A stretch of DNA of 7,012 bases from Candidatus Nomurabacteria bacterium (GCA_023267315.1 JAHFNN010000045.1:1-7012); one strand, 5' to 3'; positions 1 to 5,417 are shown, counted from the first letter of the stretch. Numbers and translations are program-made. The notes: generated by a model from the letters alone, not told the origin.

Positions 1-60
1 AACGGCTAACATTCCTGTTTTGGGAACAGGCGACTCCGGGTTCGAATCCCGGCGCCCCGA
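1..60 (+). tRNA. tRNA-Pro (anticodon TGG), 5' end cut by window
   Basis: This is the 3' three quarters of a proline tRNA. The anticodon arm has stem CCTGT (14-18) paired with ACAGG (26-30). Its 7-nt loop TTTGGGA puts the anticodon TGG at 21-23, which reads CCA and other CCN codons by wobble. The T arm is CCGGG (36-40), loop TTCGAAT, CCCGG (48-52). The 3' acceptor strand CGCCCCG (53-59) and discriminator A60 match what is usual for tRNA-Pro, whose 5' strand would be CGGGGCG. The acceptor 5' strand and most of the D arm lie before the window. CCA is not encoded (CTT follows), so it must be added by a nucleotidyltransferase. Confidence 0.95.
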
Positions 61-110
61 CTTAGTTGAGATGTGTTGGTAATTAAGCGAATTTATTGAA
101 AATACCATAT

Positions 111-181
111 GCGGGATTAGTTAAATGGTATAACTTCAGTTTTCCAAACTGATGTCGGGAGTTCGATTCTCCCATCCCGCA
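111..181 (+). tRNA. tRNA-Gly (anticodon TCC)
   Basis: A complete glycine tRNA. Acceptor GCGGGAT (111-117) pairs with ATCCCGC (174-180), with discriminator A181. The D arm with the GGT loop bases lies around 119-133. The anticodon stem TCAGT (136-140)/ACTGA (148-152) encloses loop TTTCCAA, giving anticodon TCC at 143-145, which reads GGA/GGG. The T arm is GGGAG (157-161), loop TTCGATT, CTCCC. CCA is not encoded. It lies 50 bp after tRNA-Pro on the same strand with no terminator hairpin seen between them, so the two are probably co-transcribed. Confidence 0.96.
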
Positions 182-227
182 CACTCTTTGTAAGATTTAT
201 GTGCTGACTGTTAATTAGGTAGAGAGC

Positions 228-236
228 TGATATAAT
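228..236 (+). promoter_or_regulatory. Extended -10 promoter giving a leaderless mRNA
   Basis: TGATATAAT at 228-236 is a TGn-extended, perfect -10 hexamer (TATAAT 231-236). No good -35 is seen at the right distance (208-213 is CTGTTA), as is usual for extended -10 promoters. The expected transcription start (+1 at about 243-244) coincides with the ATG at 244, so the mRNA would have no 5' leader. Confidence 0.6.
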
Positions 237-243
237 AAATCTT

Positions 244-900
244 ATGAATATACTTACTATAATAAATATTATTTCTGCTAGTCCGATACTCTTGTATCCA
301 TTATTCTTGGGTACATCGATTATGGTTTTCGATGCTCCTGGATCGGGCAAGTCTTTTTGGAGTGTGGCTACAGCGTTAATAGTAGTAGGTTTTCCTCTAT
401 TTATTGGACTATTTATTTTCTTGTCTCGAAAGTACAGTTCTAATTGGCTTGCACTTGTTGCTTGTATTCCCCTAATTTTTCTCATATATACATTGTTTGT
501 TCAAAATTTTTTAGATAATAGACATCATGAGAAAATAGTAAATGCAGTAATTTCTACCATCTCACAAGATTTTATTTATGATTCATCTATTGCCAATACT
601 CTTGCAAAAACCAGAAAGGGAACTTTCTTTTATGAAAAAGGAACGTTTCTCAGTATCGATAAAGAATACAATCAAGTTATCCAGGTAAATCCTAATGCGT
701 CAGGTTCATTTTTTAGTGAACCAGTAGGGAAAATAAAAGGGGATATTCTTGAAATTAATTCTTTTGATTTAAAAACTGCTCAAGATGCGTATGCTGTGTT
801 TGTAAACAAAGAAGGTAAAACCATTTTCGATGTTTTTAAAGTTGTAATAGCTCAGAATTCGCCAAATAATTTTAATTTAGATAAGTACCAGGTGAAATAG
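244..900 (+). CDS. Membrane protein of unknown function, three predicted TM helices
   Basis: I do not recognise this 218-aa protein. The N-terminal 90 residues are strongly hydrophobic and read as three membrane segments (about residues 5-28, 41-60 and 68-87). The rest (90-218) is a polar domain rich in Asn, Lys and Phe with beta-like stretches, with no Cys pairs or catalytic motif that I can identify. The loop between helices 1 and 2 contains APGSGKS, which looks like a P-loop but does not fit the Walker A spacing and lies in a short inter-helix loop. The start at 244 is set by the -10 box ending 7 nt upstream; there is no ribosome binding site. It follows the tRNA genes and converges on the Fur gene (33 bp between stops), and I see no clear terminator in that gap. 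Topology is inferred from hydrophobicity alone. Confidence 0.75.
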   Translation: MNILTIINIISASPILLYPLFLGTSIMVFDAPGSGKSFWSVATALIVVGFPLFIGLFIFLSRKYSSNWLALVACIPLIFLIYTLFVQNFLDNRHHEKIVNAVISTISQDFIYDSSIANTLAKTRKGTFFYEKGTFLSIDKEYNQVIQVNPNASGSFFSEPVGKIKGDILEINSFDLKTAQDAYAVFVNKEGKTIFDVFKVVIAQNSPNNFNLDKYQVK

Positions 901-933
901 AATTAGTTAGCCCAGTATCGGTATTCCTTGCTT

Positions 934-1350
934 TTAACTACACTTCCTACACACCCCAAAAAGCTCTAGAGAGTGTTCTCGAATGCTTTTGAAGTGAGCG
1001 GATTTGCTCACTATTTTTTTAGTGACTGTTTCTAAATCGCAATCATCAAAATCTTCAACACGTCCGCAGATTGTGCAGACGATGTGGTGGTGGTGTCCAT
1101 GTGCGAGTTCGAATTGCACTGAATCTTTACGGAGATCGACACGCTTCAAAACACCACCTTTTTCAAAAGAGGTAAGTGTGCGGTAGATTGTGACCAAGTC
1201 AGTGCCAGTTTTTTTTAATTTCTTATAGATTTCTTCAGCACTGAATGGTCGGTGGTTTTTTGAGAACACAGAAAGTATCGCCAGTCTCTGTGGTGTCGCT
1301 TTGTATCCATGATCGTGCACTATTTTTTTTAAATCGAGCTCTGATTGCAT
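934..1350 (-). CDS. Fur-family metal-responsive transcriptional regulator (Zur or Fur type)
   Basis: This 138-aa protein is a full-length Fur-family regulator, a dimeric DNA-binding repressor that senses Zn(II) or Fe(II). The N-terminal winged helix has the family T-P-Q-R (19-22). The recognition helix lies at about 51-66, with TIYRTL at 54-59. The dimerisation/metal domain has the His cluster H84, H86-H89 of the sensory site. The structural zinc site has C92-x2-C95 and C134-x2-C137, both intact. It is the second gene of an operon: its ATG comes one base after the stop codon of the ZIP transporter gene, with no Shine-Dalgarno, so translation is probably coupled. The link to a ZIP transporter suggests a Zur-like zinc regulator controlling its own operon through the palindrome at 2102-2118. 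Family assignment is secure; Zn versus Fe or Mn specificity is inference and cannot be read from the residues. Confidence 0.93.
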   Translation of the reverse strand: MQSELDLKKIVHDHGYKATPQRLAILSVFSKNHRPFSAEEIYKKLKKTGTDLVTIYRTLTSFEKGGVLKRVDLRKDSVQFELAHGHHHHIVCTICGRVEDFDDCDLETVTKKIVSKSAHFKSIREHSLELFGVCRKCS

Positions 1351-1351
1351 G

Positions 1352-2077
1352 TTAGGTGAAGCGCGTTATGGTGAAAATAAGCAGCGCTCCAAATATGGTG
1401 AGTAGAATTGTTTTGTATGAACTTCGCGTACTGTGTGCTTCGGGCAAAATATCTGATGCGCCGATATACAACAAAAATCCAGCAAAAAATCCAAGATACA
1501 AAACAAGAAATGATGCTGGTACCGTGAAGAAGAGGGTAGAGAGTGCACCCAAGACTGGGGTGACGGCATCAAGTAGTAAGAACCATTTCGCCTGTTTCAA
1601 ACTGTTTTTATTTCGAAGCATCAGCGTCACGGTATTCATGCCATCAGTGAAGTCGTGCGCAATAACAGCGACCGCCACGAGGATTCCTACTGATGGGCTT
1701 ACTTGGAATCCGAGCCCAATACCAATACCATCCATAAAACTATGTCCGGCAAGTGCGAGCGCTGATGCAATTCCAATTTGAGGATGTTTGTGATCAGCAT
1801 AATCTTCTTCGTGCGCGTGGTGGATGGCGATACTTTTTTCTAAAATATGGAAGACGAAAAATCCTAATACAAGCGCAATCATGACGCCGGTTGAATCAAA
1901 TCCATTTGTACGTAGTTGGGTGATAATTTCAGGAAATATATCGAAAAATACGACCCCTAAAAGTACGCCCGCAGTGAATCCCATAATGAGGTGGAGTCGG
2001 TCTTTGTGTCTGATTGAAAAAAGCCCACCAAGTGATGTTGAGACGAATGTTGCGATTGAAAGTAGTATTTGAATCAT
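1352..2077 (-). CDS. ZIP-family divalent metal transporter
   Basis: A 241-aa inner-membrane protein of the ZIP family, which brings Zn(II), and in some members Fe(II) or Mn(II), into the cytoplasm. About eight hydrophobic segments are visible. The defining motifs of the two metal-binding helices are present: H112-S-F-M-D116-G in TM4 and H141-D142-F-T-D145-G in TM5. The latter has Asp where many ZIPs have Glu (HExPDG). A His/Asp/Glu-rich cytoplasmic loop at about 86-98 (HHAHEEDYADHKH) lies between TM3 and TM4, as is typical, and probably handles metal. The C-terminal region carries SDILPEAHS (208-216). The ATG at 2077 follows a metal-operator-like palindrome and -10 boxes. It is the first gene of a two-gene operon with the Fur-family gene, 1 bp apart. 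Family is secure; substrate is inferred as zinc. Confidence 0.93.
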   Translation of the reverse strand: MIQILLSIATFVSTSLGGLFSIRHKDRLHLIMGFTAGVLLGVVFFDIFPEIITQLRTNGFDSTGVMIALVLGFFVFHILEKSIAIHHAHEEDYADHKHPQIGIASALALAGHSFMDGIGIGLGFQVSPSVGILVAVAVIAHDFTDGMNTVTLMLRNKNSLKQAKWFLLLDAVTPVLGALSTLFFTVPASFLVLYLGFFAGFLLYIGASDILPEAHSTRSSYKTILLTIFGALLIFTITRFT

Positions 2078-2101
2078 ATAATACTGGGCACTATATCATA
2101 G

Positions 2102-2118
2102 TTGCAAATGAGTTGCAA
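2102..2118. promoter_or_regulatory. Candidate Fur/Zur-type operator (TTGCAA-N5-TTGCAA)
   Basis: TTGCAAATGAGTTGCAA is a 17-bp inverted repeat with seven of eight arm positions complementary about the central G2110 (single mismatch A2108/G2112). It lies 25-41 bp upstream of the ZIP start, over the expected transcription start of that operon. It also sits 22 bp upstream of the -35 of the divergent lipoprotein gene. A dyad with a single central base and 7-8-bp half sites is the shape bound by Fur-family dimers, and the operon encodes such a regulator. Binding is inference. Confidence 0.6.
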
Positions 2119-2122
2119 TTAG

Positions 2123-2128
2123 ATTATA
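2123..2128 (-). promoter_or_regulatory. -10 box of the ZIP-fur operon promoter
   Basis: On the minus strand, 2128-2123 reads TATAAT, a perfect -10. It predicts transcription starting near 2116, inside the palindrome. No strong -35 is found at 16-18 bp (AGTATT or GTATTG). A second possible -10, TATGAT at 2100-2095, would put the palindrome in the spacer instead. In both cases bound repressor would block the promoter. Confidence 0.5.
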
Positions 2129-2140
2129 GGGTGCGTAATC

Positions 2141-2168
2141 TTGACAATACTATAAAAATGGGTATAAT
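2141..2168 (+). promoter_or_regulatory. Consensus sigma-70 promoter of the lipoprotein gene
   Basis: TTGACA (2141-2146), a 16-bp spacer, then TATAAT (2163-2168): both hexamers are perfect. The predicted start is near 2175, leaving a 25-nt leader before the ATG at 2200. This promoter is divergent from the ZIP operon promoter. Confidence 0.85.
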
Positions 2169-2199
2169 GTGTGCAAACAATTTTAAAACTAAAATCGAA

Positions 2200-2919
2200 A
2201 TGAAAAAAACCAGTAAGTATGCCTGCGTAATCGCAGTGATTTTTGTATGTGGGTTCGCCGCATGCAGTAAACGAAAAGATGCTGTAAAAGACATTCAGCC
2301 TGTCGATGTGCACGACATGAAATTCCGCACGGACCTCGTTAATAAGTTAAAAACAATGGCTCCCGGAGACCGTAAGGCAGAGGTGGATAAAGTTGTTCCG
2401 CGTCTTAGTGCCCGAATTCTTGAGCAGCTACATGAAGAGGGTAAGACCTGTGAAATGGATCTGGCGTATGTGTTTGGCAGTGGGTATGCAGAAAAAGTTC
2501 ACTCCGGTGACGGACAGCTTCATGACGGTATGAAGTTTGAAGATGAATTATTTTTTGTTGCTAAAGGTTCGTGCATTAAAGATTCGATCACCGGTTTGGT
2601 TCAGTGTTTGAACGGGATGATTATCACTGACATGCAGAATCACCAAGTAATTGGAACCTATCATCCTCAATTTACGGTTGAAAAAGGATGGAGCTTAAAT
2701 CATTATGTTGATTTTCAAACAGCTATTACGCTTGCGGCACGTTGGAATATTCCCATTTACACCGGCAGGGAATGGAGTAAGGAGCATCAAATTACTCCTG
2801 ACTCAGCACGCAAGCTTGAGCCGCTTATTGATCAAATTCCAGTCGGTACACGTGTATTCCCTGGAGATCATTTCGATTTATCGCGGATGACCTACAATGG
2901 TAATCCGCCGGTTAATTAA
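2200..2919 (+). CDS. Probable lipoprotein of unknown function
   Basis: A 239-aa secreted protein that I do not recognise. Residues 1-22 form a signal peptide: charged MKKTSK, a hydrophobic core, then G-F-A-A-C22 as a lipobox. Phe at -3 is less usual than Leu or Val, but Cys followed by Ser and a charged stretch fits a lipid-anchored surface protein. The mature part starts with a linker and a charged helical region (about 40-80), followed by a mixed alpha/beta domain with Cys84, Cys125 and Cys136, which could form a disulfide. Notable stretches are EDELFFVAKGSC, VIGTYHPQF and GTRVFPGDHFDL. The ATG at 2200 is chosen because the promoter at 2141-2168 starts transcription near 2175 and the signal peptide begins here; an in-frame ATG at 2014 lies inside the ZIP gene and upstream of the promoter. 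There is no Shine-Dalgarno; AAAATC lies 3 nt before the ATG. A strong terminator follows at 2951. It may share control with the divergent metal operon, but nothing in the protein shows metal binding. Confidence 0.82.
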   Translation: MKKTSKYACVIAVIFVCGFAACSKRKDAVKDIQPVDVHDMKFRTDLVNKLKTMAPGDRKAEVDKVVPRLSARILEQLHEEGKTCEMDLAYVFGSGYAEKVHSGDGQLHDGMKFEDELFFVAKGSCIKDSITGLVQCLNGMIITDMQNHQVIGTYHPQFTVEKGWSLNHYVDFQTAITLAARWNIPIYTGREWSKEHQITPDSARKLEPLIDQIPVGTRVFPGDHFDLSRMTYNGNPPVN

Positions 2920-2950
2920 ATAGCAGCACATTTGTGTTTAGGTTTAGGAG

Positions 2951-2982
2951 CTCTCCGGTAGGAATACCGGGGAGTTTTTTTT
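2951..2982 (+). terminator. Intrinsic terminator of the lipoprotein gene
   Basis: CTCTCCGGTA (2951-2960) pairs with TACCGGGGAG (2965-2974) over 10 bp with one G-U pair, closing a GGAA tetraloop. Eight Ts follow (2975-2982). Confidence 0.92.
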
Positions 2983-2993
2983 GTTTTTATCAT

Positions 2994-3037
2994 AAAAAGT
3001 AACAGCGTGGATTCTTATACAAGAACCGCACGCTGTT
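2994..3037 (-). terminator. Intrinsic terminator of the 130-aa gene (minus strand)
   Basis: AACAGCGTG (minus strand, 3037-3029) pairs with CACGCTGTT (3009-3001). An inner TTCTT/AAGAA stem with a 4-nt loop sits between them. Reading the minus strand, the stem is followed by ACTTTTT. It stands 24 bp after the stop codon at 3061. Confidence 0.8.
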
Positions 3038-3060
3038 TGAATCACCCCCTCTTCGAAATA

Positions 3061-3453
3061 TTATTTTTTAGGTGGGAGGAATGTGATTGGATAATTTTGT
3101 TCGATACACATTTTTTCAAGCGTCGCAAACTTTTTCTGCTGAATTTCATGTACATCGACTCCTTCTCGGTAACATACTGTTGGTATTTTTCGATCATCAC
3201 CAAGTATGTGACGCACGGTGAGTAGCTTATCCAGAAGAGTTGCTCCATCTTCTTGCCATGCCCTCAAAAGATCTGGTCCGATTGCCACCTGGAATGGCTT
3301 TTCCTTATTTTCTTTAATTTGTCTTTCAAGATCTTCCAATGTTTTGACGCGGATCACCTCGGCATCTTTTGGAAAGTTTGGACCAGGTACCACCTTTTTA
3401 TGAAAGGAATACTGATCGGCATTGACGCGATATAAGAAATAAATATGTTTCAT
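3061..3453 (-). CDS. Conserved-looking small protein of unknown function
   Basis: A 130-aa soluble protein that I do not recognise. It begins MKHIYFLYRVN. It has alternating hydrophobic strands and amphipathic helices, for example FQVAIG at about 60, a helix around LLDKLLTVRHIL and IPTVCYREG at about 92. It ends in NYPITFLPPKK. The pattern suggests a small alpha/beta (Rossmann-like) fold, perhaps receiver-like, but there is no acidic pocket to support a two-component role. The start at 3453 is chosen because the promoter starts transcription near 3477, which excludes the in-frame ATG at 3483. AAAATC lies 5 nt before the ATG and there is no Shine-Dalgarno. It is a single-gene unit with its own promoter and terminator, between the lipoprotein and HU genes. 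Confidence 0.75.
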   Translation of the reverse strand: MKHIYFLYRVNADQYSFHKKVVPGPNFPKDAEVIRVKTLEDLERQIKENKEKPFQVAIGPDLLRAWQEDGATLLDKLLTVRHILGDDRKIPTVCYREGVDVHEIQQKKFATLEKMCIEQNYPITFLPPKK

Positions 3454-3483
3454 TTGTCGATTTTTAGTTTTTGATTTGCCCAC

Positions 3484-3511
3484 ACTATACTAAATACCAA
3501 ATTTTTGTAAA
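3484..3511 (-). promoter_or_regulatory. Sigma-70 promoter of the 130-aa gene
   Basis: On the minus strand, TTTACA (3511-3506), a 16-bp spacer, then TATAGT (3489-3484). The predicted start near 3477 gives a leader of about 24 nt to the ATG at 3453. Confidence 0.75.
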
Positions 3512-3521
3512 CCCTAACTAT

Positions 3522-3560
3522 AAAAAACAAAAACCCTCATAATAGAGGGCTTTTGTTTTC
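3522..3560. terminator. Bidirectional terminator hairpin between HU and the 130-aa gene
   Basis: CCCTC (3534-3538) and GAGGG (3545-3549) enclose loop ATAATA. The stem extends outward through one A/C mismatch into AAAACAAAA (3524-3532) pairing with TTTTGTTTT (3551-3559). Read on the minus strand the hairpin ends in TTTTTGTTTTTT, so it can stop transcripts coming from HU just before the promoter of the next gene. The plus-strand tail is also T-rich. Confidence 0.8.
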
Positions 3561-3581
3561 TCGAGATGTCCCTAGATAGGA

Positions 3582-3601
3582 CCTGCCTACCGGTAGGCAG
3601 G
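3582..3601. repeat. 20-bp perfect palindrome, LPTGRQ-type dispersed repeat
   Basis: CCTGCCTACCGGTAGGCAGG is a perfect palindrome, extended by an A/T pair to 22 bp (3581-3602). Six flanking bases, TCCCTA (3569-3574) and TAGGGA (3602-3607), are also complementary, with seven unpaired bases on the left. The palindrome is much richer in GC than its surroundings. Translated on the minus strand it gives L-P-T-G-R-Q, a peptide I remember from many spurious hypothetical proteins in Patescibacteria, where this repeat is scattered through intergenic DNA. Confidence 0.8.
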
Positions 3602-3621
3602 TAGGGAATACTGTTTTTTAT

Positions 3622-3683
3622 TACGACGAGCGAGGAGCGTGTGAACGAGTACTCTCGTTCATTACGTCCGAGTCGATGTCGTA
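3622..3683. repeat. Intergenic stem-loop region downstream of HU
   Basis: GAACGAG (3643-3649) pairs with CTCGTTC (3654-3660) across loop TACT. TACGAC (3622-3627) pairs with GTCGTA (3678-3683) at the outside. An imperfect direct repeat, ATTACGACGAG (3620-3630) and ATTACGTCCGAG (3661-3672), flanks the hairpin. No gene is seen here. It could be part of the HU 3' UTR, a small RNA, or a repeat element. Confidence 0.45.
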
Positions 3684-3685
3684 TC

Positions 3686-3760
3686 AAAAGGTTTAATACT
3701 GTATGACGTAGCCATAGCATTTTGGATGCAGGGCTTTGCTCTTCAGTATTAAAACCTTTT
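3686..3760. repeat. Long inverted repeat at the 3' end of the HU gene
   Basis: AAAAGGTTTAATACTG (3686-3701) is the reverse complement of CAGTATTAAAACCTTTT (3744-3760) apart from one extra base. The arms enclose 42 bp. On the minus strand the enclosed sequence can pair further, AGCC/GGCT and GCAT/ATGC, to give a long rod. The right arm touches the HU stop codon. There is no long T run after it, so it is not a standard terminator. It may stabilise the HU mRNA or be a small mobile-repeat remnant. Confidence 0.65.
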
Positions 3761-4031
3761 ATTTTACTGCATCCTTCAATGCCTTTGCGGCACGGAATTT
3801 TGGAACTTTTGTTGCAGCAACTTTTACTGCTTCACCAGTCTTAGGGTTGCGAGCCATACGAGCTGCGCGTTGTTTGACTGAAAAAATTCCAAGACCTGCA
3901 ATTGATACCTCAGTACCTTTTTTCAAAGTGCTGACAATTGCATCAACCAAACCGTTCACCACTTCCTCAGCTTGTACCTTTGTACCGCCAATTTTGCCGT
4001 GAACCCATTCAACCATATCTTGTTTATTCAT
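3759..4031 (-). CDS. HU/IHF-family nucleoid DNA-binding protein
   Basis: A 90-aa histone-like protein, the standard length for HU. Homodimers bind and bend DNA through beta arms that wedge proline into the minor groove. The N-terminal helical dimerisation part (MNKQDMVEWV onward) is followed by the strand EVSIAGLGIFSV (41-52). The arm carries R-x-A-R-N-P-K-T-G-E (58-67), with the intercalating P63 in place. The C-terminal helix FRAAKALKDAVK ends the protein. GIF replaces the common GFGTF by a conservative change (GLGIF). The start is the only ATG that gives the full family N terminus; its leader is A/T-rich with no Shine-Dalgarno. Alone on its strand with a consensus-like promoter. HU versus IHF-type binding cannot be told from one copy, but the lack of IHF-specific features and the standalone gene favour HU. 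Confidence 0.96.
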   Translation of the reverse strand: MNKQDMVEWVHGKIGGTKVQAEEVVNGLVDAIVSTLKKGTEVSIAGLGIFSVKQRAARMARNPKTGEAVKVAATKVPKFRAAKALKDAVK

Positions 4032-4112
4032 AATTTTTTATTAAAAATTTACGATTGGTAATTTATTCGACCAATTTTTTGATACTTAAATATAAGAAGA
4101 ACAGCTAATATC

Positions 4113-4140
4113 ATTATATACCAAGGCTTTTTTGATGCAA
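4113..4140 (-). promoter_or_regulatory. Sigma-70 promoter of the HU gene
   Basis: On the minus strand, TTGCAT (4140-4135), a 16-bp spacer, then TATAAT (4118-4113). The start near 4106 leaves a leader of about 75 nt. The leader contains a small hairpin, ATTGGT (4075-4070) with ACCAAT (4059-4054), 22 nt before the ATG. Confidence 0.75.
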
Positions 4141-4183
4141 GGCAGGAAATAATCATCTCAAAAATAGTGAGAATCGCGGTAGG

Positions 4184-4216
4184 TTGACCTTCTCTGCTCT
4201 TTATGGGAAACTTGCC
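4184..4216 (+). promoter_or_regulatory. Shared polyamine-gene upstream element, copy 1 (agmatinase)
   Basis: TTGACC (4184-4189), 10 bp, TTTATGGGA (4200-4208), 3 bp, then T-N-GCC (4212-4216). The same blocks with identical spacing occur before the DHS-like gene at 5463-5495; 21 of 33 positions are the same. It begins 95 nt before the ATG. TTGACC resembles a -35, but no good -10 follows at 17 bp. A weak alternative -10 is TACTAT (4227-4232). Confidence 0.5.
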
Positions 4217-4242
4217 CTCAGTTAGGTACTATATTTCGTCCT

Positions 4243-4272
4243 TTAAAATCAGTTAAATTCACTTAAAATCAT
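4243..4272 (+). repeat. Three tandem 10-bp iterations before the agmatinase start
   Basis: TTAAAATCA (4243-4251), TTAAATTCA (4253-4261) and TTAAAATCA (4263-4271) follow one another at an exact 10-bp period. The outer two are identical and the middle one differs at one position. They end 7 nt before the ATG at 4279. One-turn spacing suits a protein that binds several copies on one face of DNA, but low-complexity A/T sequence is an alternative. Confidence 0.5.
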
Positions 4273-4278
4273 ATTCCG

Positions 4279-5388
4279 ATGGCAAAAATTCAGAAACTCA
4301 GAAAAGAAGTAAAGGAATTCAACCCTAATGCGGTTGGGTCAACAAAGAACGGCATTTTTGGCCTTCCTTTTAATGTAGAGGAGGCGCAAATTGTCGGCAT
4401 TTCAGCCCCATGGGGTGTGACGGTATCAGGAGAAGAGGGGACGCAACATGGTCCAAAGTTGATTATTGATGCTTCACGCAACGTGGATCTATACAAGGCT
4501 GGCCTCTTCGGTGGTCATCCATGGACTGTAGGTTTTGCAGTAGAACCACTTTCTGCGAGTAGTATCATTTCAAAGATGCATCACAGACTGCGGCCAATTG
4601 CACGAAAGTCAATCCGTATTCAGACTACTGGTCCAAAAACAGCGGATGATGAAGCTTGCTTGTTGAATGCTTCGATGGTAATAGATAGTGAGTGTGAAAA
4701 GCTCAACTACATCATAAAGCGTAAAACACTGAACCTTATTGATAATGGTAAAACCCCGTTTCTTTTAGGCGGTGATCATGGAACACCTCAAGGGGTGCAC
4801 CAGGCTTTCAAAGAAAGGGGTATTAAATATGGGGTTCTGTGGGGTGATGCACATCTTGATTTGAGAAATGCATATGAAAGAAATAAATACTCTCACGCTT
4901 CAATAATGCGAAATATCTTAAAATATAAGAATATCGAAAAAGTTGTGGCAGTGGGTATTAGAGATTATTGCGCTGAAGAGGTGAAGTTCATCGAACATTC
5001 ACGAGGTCGAGTTGTTCCTTTTTATAATAAGGATATACAGGAGAATGCATTTTGCGGTTTAACCTGGGAAAAACAATGCCTTGAGATTGTGAGACGATTG
5101 CCCATGAATGTGTACTTGAGCTTAGACATCGACGGTTTCGAATCCTGGTTGTGTACTGGCACCGGAACGAAAGTTCCCGGTGGATACACCTACGATCAAT
5201 TAATCTTTTTGATTAAAAAGATTGCAAGTACCGGCAGGAGAATTATTGGATTCGATATTGTAGAGGTGTCTCAGGGAGAGAATAAGAAGGACACTTTTAA
5301 TGCAACTGTCGGAGCTCAACTTCTGTATGATGTGCTTGCTTTGACTGCACAATCAAATAATTTAAAACCATTACTGAATTACAAGTGA
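4279..5388 (+). CDS. Agmatinase/arginase-family ureohydrolase, probable agmatinase
   Basis: A 369-aa binuclear-Mn ureohydrolase that most likely splits agmatine into putrescine and urea in the cytoplasm. All six metal ligands are visible: H167 in GGDHG (164-168), D190, H192 and D194 in D-A-H-L-D, and D283 and D285 in S-L-D-I-D. The conserved Glu of the last strand is E329 (D-I-V-E-V). SHAS at 205-208 matches the family SHGS/T. The closest relatives I can recall are Bacteroidetes-type agmatinases with LDPKLCPNTGTPVPGG. Here the same stretch is F-E-S-W-L-C-T-G-T-G-T-K-V-P-G-G (287-302), so the usual D-P is E-S and two prolines are lost. It is longer than E. coli SpeB (about 300 aa) because of its N-terminal part. 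There is no Shine-Dalgarno. The DHS-like gene downstream supports a polyamine role. Arginase or another guanidino substrate cannot be excluded. Confidence 0.85.
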   Translation: MAKIQKLRKEVKEFNPNAVGSTKNGIFGLPFNVEEAQIVGISAPWGVTVSGEEGTQHGPKLIIDASRNVDLYKAGLFGGHPWTVGFAVEPLSASSIISKMHHRLRPIARKSIRIQTTGPKTADDEACLLNASMVIDSECEKLNYIIKRKTLNLIDNGKTPFLLGGDHGTPQGVHQAFKERGIKYGVLWGDAHLDLRNAYERNKYSHASIMRNILKYKNIEKVVAVGIRDYCAEEVKFIEHSRGRVVPFYNKDIQENAFCGLTWEKQCLEIVRRLPMNVYLSLDIDGFESWLCTGTGTKVPGGYTYDQLIFLIKKIASTGRRIIGFDIVEVSQGENKKDTFNATVGAQLLYDVLALTAQSNNLKPLLNYK

Positions 5389-5417
5389 AATTAATTGTTC
5401 CTCGTGTGGTTGCATAG

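Noticed and set aside
331..360. P-loop-like APGSGKS in the membrane protein
   Set aside because: The Walker A spacing (A/G, four residues, GKS/T) is not met: Asp occupies the first position. The motif is in a short loop between two membrane helices with no Walker B.
1356..2072. Plus-strand open frames opposite the ZIP gene
   Set aside because: They are antisense to a gene with clear ZIP motifs, and their translations show no domain or start signal.
2014..2199. Upstream extension of the lipoprotein reading frame from an ATG at 2014
   Set aside because: It runs through the ZIP gene on the other strand and through the consensus promoter at 2141-2168. The signal peptide begins at 2200.
3454..3483. 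Ten-residue N-terminal extension of the 130-aa protein
   Set aside because: The ATG at 3483 is at or upstream of the predicted transcription start (near 3477) and next to the -10 box; the start at 3453 fits better.
3514..3720. Open reading frame of 68 codons on the minus strand between HU and the 130-aa gene
   Set aside because: It translates a terminator, the palindromic repeat (LPTGRQ) and hairpins. No start context or domain supports a protein.
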